The position numbers were made by a program, and so were the translations under genes. A stretch of 64,000 nucleotides of DNA from an uncultured Bacteroidota bacterium (GTDB lineage Bacteria > Bacteroidota > Bacteroidia > Chitinophagales > Chitinophagaceae): assembly GCA_903882805.1 (NCBI GenBank), contig CAIRYK010000088.1, positions 1 to 64,000 of the forward strand, given 5' to 3'. The notes under the pieces were generated by a model. The model was not told where the DNA came from. It made no database searches and worked only from the letters and a program-made list of their open reading frames with translations. Positions 19,464-24,368 of the stretch are shown here, piece after piece. Positions within the stretch are counted from its first letter, which is position 1. Each line of letters begins with the position of its first letter.

Positions 19464-19645
19464 GAGTTTGGAAAAATTTGGTGTAGCAATTCTTGAATGG
19501 TAAAACTTACTTTTATAGCTGGACCTGTTGCAAGATGTATAACTGTTGCCTTGGCGTTGTTGTCTCGAACCATTGAAACTATGTATCTTGGAAAGATACA
19601 ACAAGATGTATTGTCAGTTGCATTCAAATGTATAAACTCTCTCAT
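19460..19645 (-). CDS. Small protein with FlbD-like pattern
   Basis: This is a 61-residue ORF starting MREFIHLNATDNTS. It follows the spacing of short FlbD-like or DNA-modulating proteins: a first strand ending in a polar turn, IFPRYIVSMVRD, then ATVIHLATGPAIKV and a final helix TIQELLHQI. Similar one-strand-helix proteins are common in Bacteroidota mobile regions. This likeness is by pattern only. The gene is inside module 1 and converges with the small ORF ending at 19463. Confidence 0.45.
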   Translation of the reverse strand: MREFIHLNATDNTSCCIFPRYIVSMVRDNNAKATVIHLATGPAIKVSFTIQELLHQIFPNS

Positions 19646-19685
19646 ATTGCTTGCATTTTAGGTTGGCACTTCAAATGTAGCGATT

Positions 19686-19712
19686 AACCCCGACAATATG
19701 TTGGGGTTTTTC
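19686..19712 (+). terminator. Rho-independent terminator inside module 1
   Basis: AACCCCGACA pairs with TGTTGGGGTT (one G-T pair) around ATA, followed by TTTTTCT on the plus strand. It implies a plus-strand transcript ending here, although no strong plus-strand gene immediately precedes it. Confidence 0.7.
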
Positions 19713-19804
19713 TTTTGGCAGAAACAAAAGAAGCATCTTCTATTACCTCTGTCTGATGCTAAAAATAAATTTTCAACAGATGACTTTTGTATCTAAACTT
19801 CTGT

Positions 19805-19812
19805 TACCTTTG
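19805..19812 (+). promoter_or_regulatory. Bacteroidota -7 element
   Basis: TACCTTTG fits TAnnTTTG and lies 20 bases before the ATG at 19832. A TTTG at 19786-19789 is 15 bases upstream, slightly closer than the usual spacing. A purine-rich AGAGGAAC sits just before the start codon. Confidence 0.6.
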
Positions 19813-19831
19813 TACTTCTAATAGAGGAACA

Positions 19832-20224
19832 ATGGAAGATATAAGTATAGAAGTCTTGCTAAAAGAAGAGGTTCGTTTAAAGAGAAAATTAGAGGCCATA
19901 CGGGCTATGATTTCTGCTTATGGTACAGAGCACACCGAACAGGAAAAGGCACCACCAAGAAACACTGAAAAAGTTGTTTATAGTAGTTCTGAATACCCAA
20001 AAGGTGGCACATGGAACCAACGAATAAAATATGTTCTTGGAAAAGCCGAACAATCTTTAACCGCAAAAGAAATCACAGAAAGGATGAAGGAACTGGAGCC
20101 AGAAAAGGAAATTAAACTGATTGCCTCACAAGTGACGCAGAACACATCCGCAATGGCGAAAAGCGGCAACGAGGGGGTAGTATCGGAAAAGGATGGCAGC
20201 AAGAACAGGTACAGCTTAAAATAA
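19832..20224 (+). CDS. Hypothetical protein, coiled coil plus winged-helix-like domain
   Basis: The product is 130 residues from the ATG at 19832, supported by a -7 element and AGAGGAAC upstream; a longer form starting at 19787 would begin inside the promoter. The N-terminus is a charged helix (IEVLLKEEVRLKRKLEAIRAMISAYG). After a linker, the rest (WNQRIKYVLGKAEQSLTAKEITERMKEL...LIASQVTQNTSAMAKSGN) has the pattern of a small winged-helix DNA-binding domain of the HARE-HTH kind. No signal peptide is present. It is the best-formed gene of module 1 and could be a regulator. Confidence 0.65.
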   Translation: MEDISIEVLLKEEVRLKRKLEAIRAMISAYGTEHTEQEKAPPRNTEKVVYSSSEYPKGGTWNQRIKYVLGKAEQSLTAKEITERMKELEPEKEIKLIASQVTQNTSAMAKSGNEGVVSEKDGSKNRYSLK

Positions 20225-20461
20225 AAACCACCTGCTGGGGGCGGGTGGTCTACTTGTCTCGTCTGAGATACAGGATTAAATACTTCATTTTACAGACAAA
20301 CCTACACCTTCCAAAAGTGTTGGCCTGTAAATTTAACATCAAGGCGGCAACTCCAATGCTGCCTTTTCCTGTTTTGCAAAGGTAACAATAAGCGGTGAAA
20401 TCTAAAAAATATTTTTTATGCTGTTTGGGAGCCTTATGTCCATAAGGCAAAACTCCTTGTT

Positions 20462-20878
20462 TTACTCTCCATTTCTGGCAATACTTGCCTCTTTATAGGA
20501 GTGGAATGAATAGGCTTTTGCAGATACTATATGTCTTGCAGTCTCCTCTGGATCCATTGTGGAATGGTAAAAACGCACTTCTTCGTCATAGACCTGCTGT
20601 CTGAATTTATCTGTTAGCCTATATTCCTTTTCTTCGTTGTAACCAGAGATTGTGACTACTTCGGAGTTGAAAGAAATGATATGTGGTTTATAATAGTTTT
20701 TTGTGTACTTCATTCTCTCTGTCGTGTAATCGTCAAACTCCGGTGCGTTAATCGATACAGTAACAAACACATACCTTGTTCCACCAGATTTGGGTTTAGC
20801 TGGTGCTTTCTTTTGCGTTTGGGCAATTGCGGCTATGCTGACAAACAGCCAAAAAAAGAAAAAGGACAACTTTTTCAT
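20462..20878 (-). CDS. Exported hypothetical protein
   Basis: The 138-residue product has a clear signal peptide (KKLSFFFFWLFVSIAAIAQ, cleaved near residue 20). A lysine/proline linker (TQKKAPAKPKSGG) and a mixed alpha/beta domain follow (RYVFVTVSINAPEFDD, KPHIISFNSEVVTISGYNEEKEYRL). No cysteines or catalytic motif were recognised. It is probably periplasmic. It is the only exported product of module 1 and is divergent from the winged-helix membrane protein gene. Confidence 0.6.
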   Translation of the reverse strand: MKKLSFFFFWLFVSIAAIAQTQKKAPAKPKSGGTRYVFVTVSINAPEFDDYTTERMKYTKNYYKPHIISFNSEVVTISGYNEEKEYRLTDKFRQQVYDEEVRFYHSTMDPEETARHIVSAKAYSFHSYKEASIARNGE

Positions 20879-20963
20879 ACAGGAAGTTTGTTGCCAATGT
20901 ACAAAAAGTTGCTTTGAATTTACAGGGACTGGAAAAGAATTGTAGTTTGTGGGAAACTATTTT

Positions 20964-21539
20964 ATGGGAATTGGAGAAGTCACAGGAAACCTATCGGAGT
21001 TTCATGATTCTTTTGTCGAAGGGGTAGACCCTCTTGAGCAGATTGATTTTATACTTGGATACATAAAAGCAAATTCCGATAGCAAAAGAAAAAACATGGT
21101 GACACATGTTGATTTGGAGAGGCACGTGATTGCCAATAGAACAATTATTGGTATAAAAAGAATCAGGTTCTACCAGATTCTTGAAAAACTAAAAGATGAC
21201 GGTTTTATTCTGATAAGAGGGGAGCACAAGTACTATGACTTGACTTTTAAGGGTGTTGTTTTCGAAGGATACTCAATGGCAAAAAAATCTTCGGATGCAG
21301 AGAAATCATTGATGAAAAATCTGGCGATTCAAACGGAGAGGAATAGCCGTAAACTGAACCAGTTGACAATGATTCTTGCTTTAGGCTCGGTTGCCCTTCT
21401 TTTTGTGACAGGCATTGAGAAGATGCATTTTGGCTCGATTTACTTCTGGACGGGTGTAATGTTGGGTCTTTGCTGTATATTATGCACACTGATAGTATGG
21501 CTATTAATGCTAGAAGCACAAACAAGGCGACAAGAATAG
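20964..21539 (+). CDS. Winged-helix protein with two C-terminal transmembrane helices
   Basis: The product is 191 residues from the ATG at 20964; a GTG at 20949 is possible. Residues about 20-100 form a winged-helix domain: IDFILGYIKANSD, then RIRFYQILEKLKDDGFILIRGEHKYYDLTFKGVVFEGY. The last part resembles a wing ending in the TxKGxxF motif also found in the module 2 protein at 22502-22741. A short linker helix is followed by two membrane helices near residues 138-155 and 160-183. A membrane-tethered DNA-binding or sensor protein is inferred. It is not otherwise recognised. Confidence 0.6.
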   Translation: MGIGEVTGNLSEFHDSFVEGVDPLEQIDFILGYIKANSDSKRKNMVTHVDLERHVIANRTIIGIKRIRFYQILEKLKDDGFILIRGEHKYYDLTFKGVVFEGYSMAKKSSDAEKSLMKNLAIQTERNSRKLNQLTMILALGSVALLFVTGIEKMHFGSIYFWTGVMLGLCCILCTLIVWLLMLEAQTRRQE

Positions 21540-21669
21540 TTGGATCTGGCATGTTGCAGGTTTTGCATCAAGCAGAGAACCAAAACAAAAACAAACATCT
21601 CTCCATCTCCGGGGAACATTTGTACAACCACACGGTGTGCGAGGGCAGGTAGAAAGAACTTCCAAAGGC

Positions 21670-21750
21670 TACCATAAAAGATATTATGTCTCAGCAGAAA
21701 TGCACTTGGTGGATAGAACATTTATGTTTAATATAATATCTTTTATGGTA
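21670..21750. repeat. Perfect 18-bp inverted repeat with 45-base spacer
   Basis: TACCATAAAAGATATTAT at 21670-21687 is exactly inverted at 21733-21750. The spacing is too large for a typical terminator. It lies in a 275-base stretch without a gene between the membrane winged-helix gene and site B. Confidence 0.7.
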
Positions 21751-21814
21751 CCGGAAATTCCATCGGTGGCGGCCCGGCCTTGTCGCGTAAGTGCGCTGGG
21801 ACAAAAATCGCTTT

Positions 21815-21842
21815 TTGTTACATAATTTACATTATGTTAAAT
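21815..21842 (+). other. dif-like Xer site B (C/D orientation), right end of module 1
   Basis: The 28-base site has arm TTGTTACATAA, a six-base centre TTTACA, and arm TTATGTTAAAT. The right arm is identical to the XerD arm of E. coli dif. The left arm ends in the same CATAA as the XerC arm of dif, and the spacer has the dif length. This is the best of the five sites. Confidence 0.65.
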
Positions 21843-21889
21843 AGGATTTGTTCAATCCACCGCTAATCAAATCCTAAGTAACATAATGT
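21829..21889. repeat. Inverted repeat joining Xer sites B and C
   Basis: Bases 21829-21850 and 21868-21889 are inverted copies over 22 positions with two mismatches, around a 17-base loop. The arms contain the XerD halves of sites B and C plus a further AGGATTTG/CAAATCCT pair. The two sites therefore meet head to head across 33 bases. Confidence 0.75.
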
Positions 21890-21904
21890 AGCATTATAGG
21901 ACAA
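21876..21904 (-). other. dif-like Xer site C (D/C orientation), left end of module 2
   Basis: On the minus strand it reads TTGTCCTATAA, a seven-base centre, then TTATGTTACTT. Nine of the 11 right-arm positions match the dif XerD arm. The left arm closely resembles that of site D. Confidence 0.5.
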
Positions 21905-21922
21905 TTTCCCTTTACCTCTATT

Positions 21923-21978
21923 CGGCTTTGCTTATGTTAACTGACTATATTTTTTAACCAATAAAACAAACAAAAATG
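21923..21978 (+). repeat. 56-bp promoter/leader repeat, copy 1
   Basis: The segment starts CGGCTTTGC and ends with the ATG of the following 44-residue ORF. It recurs without a mismatch at 22271-22326. It contains TTATGTTAACT, a half-match to the XerD arm, and an AT-rich leader ending AAAACAAACAAAAATG. It probably supplies the promoter and ribosome entry for the small ORF. Confidence 0.85.
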
Positions 21979-22110
21979 GACAAGCCAGTAATAAACGTGT
22001 GCGTTGATTATATTATCGTTTGCGGGGAAATTAATGAAGCGCAAAAAAAAGAATTAAAGGACACGATTTATACAATAATTAAAGAAGCAAAAGACCACTT
22101 TAAATTATAA
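21976..22110 (+). CDS. 44-residue hypothetical protein
   Basis: The ORF starts at the last codon of the 56-bp repeat (MDKPVINVCVDYIIVCGE) and ends with a charged helix (AQKKELKDTIYTIIKEAKDHFKL). It is a short strand-helix protein with no recognised family. The shared leader, the ATG exactly at the repeat end, and the amphipathic helix argue that it is translated. Confidence 0.5.
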   Translation: MDKPVINVCVDYIIVCGEINEAQKKELKDTIYTIIKEAKDHFKL

Positions 22111-22115
22111 AATAC

Positions 22116-22292
22116 TTATTTTTTGAGCATTAAGTTTAAAGAATAAAGCACAGCATTTAAGTGCTGTGAAAAATCTGCATTTGGATTTTTCTCTACAGTG
22201 TCTATGCAAATTTGCTCAAATCTTTGAACATCATGCCCAAAATGTAAAATTATACCCTTTTCTGCTAAAGCGGCTTTGCTTATGTTAACTGA
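22116..22292 (-). pseudogene. Start-less gene remnant
   Basis: On the minus strand a reading frame is open for 59 codons and reads like protein (KAALAEKGIILHFGHDVQRF, then NPNADFSQHLNAVLYSLNL and a KK end before TAA). It contains no ATG, GTG or TTG usable as a start. It is closed upstream by a TAG that lies inside the second 56-bp repeat. The simplest reading is that arrival of the repeat removed the gene's 5' end. The original function is unknown. Confidence 0.55.
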
Positions 22293-22326
22293 CTATATTT
22301 TTTAACCAATAAAACAAACAAAAATG
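22271..22326 (+). repeat. 56-bp promoter/leader repeat, copy 2
   Basis: This is an exact copy of 21923-21978, 348 bases downstream in the same direction. It also ends in the ATG of an ORF, this time of 69 residues with no similarity to the first. The flanking bases on both sides differ between copies. Confidence 0.85.
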
Positions 22327-22533
22327 TCAAGAGAAAGCGTTATCCCAGATGAACTATCTTATGAAATACTTAGGATAAGAGGGAATTCTACATTGGCGGC
22401 ATACTTAGCTGATACTAACCAGCATTTGATAAATGTAGGGTATCATTTTGAATTTCGACCATCCGTATCTGTAGACGGGGAAATATGGAAGAACTCCACA
22501 CCTATCCACCCTGCGCAAACAATACCCCTTTAG
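22324..22533 (+). CDS. 69-residue hypothetical protein
   Basis: The ORF starts exactly at the end of repeat copy 2 (MSRESVIPDELSYEILRIRG). Its helical N-terminal part is followed by a beta-like segment (GYHFEFRPSVSVDGEIW). No family was recognised. Its last ten codons overlap the end of the convergent winged-helix gene, so the C-terminus may be an extension. The leader context supports expression. Confidence 0.5.
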   Translation: MSRESVIPDELSYEILRIRGNSTLAAYLADTNQHLINVGYHFEFRPSVSVDGEIWKNSTPIHPAQTIPL

Positions 22534-22741
22534 TTGTTATTGCAAATGAAACTTGGTCGCTTAAAAACTGTTTGAAATCCTTAATCAGCCCTTTCAATTG
22601 CATGTCGTATAATATATCTCTAATGTCTGATTCTTGGGCATTAGAGAATTTGCTTAATTCTTCTATTGAGCATGTAACCGAATGCAACTCATCAGCTCCG
22701 TTGCTAATAACATAATTTAAAATAGAATGAATGTTCCCCAT
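22502..22741 (-). CDS. Short winged-helix-like protein
   Basis: The product is 79 residues from the ATG at 22741; a TTG at 22768 would add nine. Helices IHSILNYVISNG, IEELSKFS and QESDIRDILYDMQLKGLI are followed by a wing VSFAITTKGVLFAQGG. The end has the TxKGxxF pattern also seen in the module 1 membrane protein (LTFKGVVFEGY). It is a candidate DNA-binding regulator of module 2. It converges with and overlaps the 69-residue ORF. Confidence 0.6.
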   Translation of the reverse strand: MGNIHSILNYVISNGADELHSVTCSIEELSKFSNAQESDIRDILYDMQLKGLIKDFKQFLSDQVSFAITTKGVLFAQGG

Positions 22742-22843
22742 TGTAGTTTGTTTTATCGTGAGTAACAAACATACTACAACACACTCATTAAGTCAAGTAG
22801 GCTGAATGCTATTTAGCTGTATCTCTATCATAAACAACGGGAT

Positions 22844-22872
22844 TGTCGCTATAATGTAGCATTATGTTAAAT
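22844..22872 (+). other. dif-like Xer site D (C/D orientation), right end of module 2
   Basis: It reads TGTCGCTATAA, a seven-base centre TGTAGCA, then TTATGTTAAAT. The right arm is identical to the dif XerD arm. The left arm resembles that of site C. The spacer is one base longer than in dif. Confidence 0.55.
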
Positions 22873-22945
22873 AGAATTAAACACACAGATCGCCCAAACA
22901 AACCGCCCTACAATTCGCTAAAGAAACAAATTGTAAAAACAACAA

Positions 22946-24205
22946 TCACCCCAATTTTGCACGAAGTTCTTTATTGAGCTCGATAATACATTTAGTGCGC
23001 TGCTCGTCATTCGTACAGACAGCCAGTTTACCAGCAGCATACCCGGTTTGCAAACATGTACCAATTACGCGTGCGCTGCCAATGGCGCGTGTGGTCGCCG
23101 ATATGTTTTTACCTCCCAAAAACAGATTATTAATCTCAGTCGACAGCAAACAGCCTACAGGTATAGAATAACTTTCATTTTCAGCGAAATAGTCCATTTT
23201 TACGCGCCCATCACTCCCCCATTCCTCAATTGGCCACACGCCTATTGCAATTTCATCATCTGTTTTTAGGCAATTGAGCACATCGTATTCTTCGAGTACA
23301 ACCATTCCTTTGGCACGTTGAACTACCCGGATACCCGGACTTGGGTATATTAAATCCAAATGCGCACCGGAGAGCGCACCATCGTCCTTTTCTAGCCTAT
23401 TAAATAATATATTCACCCATCTTTCCGCTTGTTCAGTTATCAGTTCACCCAATATTGATTCGTCGGTTATTGCATAGGGCAACACAACTTTAATATCTGC
23501 TACCCCCTGACGCAGCGATCCGGGTACCACACTAATGGTTGCAAAACACTTGGGCAAGTCTGTATACTGTACCAATATTCTTGCCGTACTCCTTTTCAAT
23601 GCCATATCGAAAGTAAATTCATTGGAGACAGTAACTCCGCTTACCCTAAAAACCTGCGAAGCAGCTTGATATTGCGCTGAAGTTAGCGTTGCTAAGCCGG
23701 CAAGACGGGATATCACGGCACTACCACTGCAATCAACAACTGCCTTTGTTACCATTGTGAATTGATGCTCCTCATTTTCTAGGCTGAGCGACTCAATGCT
23801 ATTATTATCAATATTTACTCCGGTTACTTGAGTTCGGGGCAGATAAGTAATACCTGCTTTTGCAAATTCAGTATTCAATAGTGTTTGCAGTTGAGCCCAA
23901 TCGTAGGGAATTACCCAAAGTCCGTTATGATATTTAATTGGGCTTTCTAATCCTTGCAACTGCATCGCTTTTTTGTAAAATCCTTTGCAAAAATCGTAGC
24001 CCACAGCAATGGGTAATTGTGTTGCAGCCCGGTAATAGGCGCCGCAAATAGTTCCTACATTGGCATTTGTAGCATTGCCGCCTATTATCGGGCTTTTATC
24101 TACTACCACTACATTCCGACCATCGCCGGCAGCCGCCATCGCAGCTGCAAACCCCGACATACCGCCGCCTACTACTACTACATCTGGGAGATTTTTTAAC
24201 GCCAA
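22946..24205 (-). CDS. FAD-dependent oxidoreductase
   Basis: The 419-residue protein has an N-terminal Rossmann dinucleotide fold: DVVVVGGGMSGFAAAMAAAGDGRNVVVVDKSPIIGGNAT, with GxGxxG and the FAD-ribose aspartate. AVVDCSGSAVISRLAGL is the second FAD segment. The C-terminal LFLGGKNISATTRAIGSARVIGTCLQTGYAAG closes the FAD site. This arrangement fits the FAD_oxidored (fumarate reductase/thiazole-like) group. The substrate is unknown. There is no signal peptide. It is the first ordinary chromosomal gene to the right of the Xer-site region and diverges from the next gene. Confidence 0.88.
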   Translation of the reverse strand: MALKNLPDVVVVGGGMSGFAAAMAAAGDGRNVVVVDKSPIIGGNATNANVGTICGAYYRAATQLPIAVGYDFCKGFYKKAMQLQGLESPIKYHNGLWVIPYDWAQLQTLLNTEFAKAGITYLPRTQVTGVNIDNNSIESLSLENEEHQFTMVTKAVVDCSGSAVISRLAGLATLTSAQYQAASQVFRVSGVTVSNEFTFDMALKRSTARILVQYTDLPKCFATISVVPGSLRQGVADIKVVLPYAITDESILGELITEQAERWVNILFNRLEKDDGALSGAHLDLIYPSPGIRVVQRAKGMVVLEEYDVLNCLKTDDEIAIGVWPIEEWGSDGRVKMDYFAENESYSIPVGCLLSTEINNLFLGGKNISATTRAIGSARVIGTCLQTGYAAGKLAVCTNDEQRTKCIIELNKELRAKLG

Positions 24206-24327
24206 TCTGCATTGTGTTTATCAGGCAAATTTACTCGTTTTCGCATGGTGTTTCACTATCGTCAAATACATCGCGATTAGCTCGTTTTTTATGACATTTA
24301 CATTGAATTTATACCGTTTCGATGAGT

Positions 24328-24335
24328 TAACTTTG
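24328..24335 (+). promoter_or_regulatory. Bacteroidota -7 element
   Basis: TAACTTTG lies 34 bases before the ATG of the T9SS propeller gene. A TTG about 22 bases upstream could serve as the -33 element. Confidence 0.55.
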
Positions 24336-24368
24336 TTCCTTTTGCCTGTTCTAATATAGAAATTAAAA

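Noticed and set aside
19221-19604. 127-residue minus-strand ORF
   Set aside because: Its composition (many Ser, Cys, Pro and Tyr) does not look like a protein and it covers a better small ORF on the same strand in another frame.
21923-21978. Full Xer site inside the 56-bp leader repeat
   Set aside because: Only the XerD-like half TTATGTTAACT is present; the other arm differs between copies and does not match TATAA or CATAA.
19219-22872. Integron attC sites (RYYYAAC and GTTRRRY ends occur)
   Set aside because: The pairs lie kilobases apart or within 28 bases, not in 55-140-base foldable sites, and no integrase is visible. The Xer/dif reading explains both arms and the spacing better.
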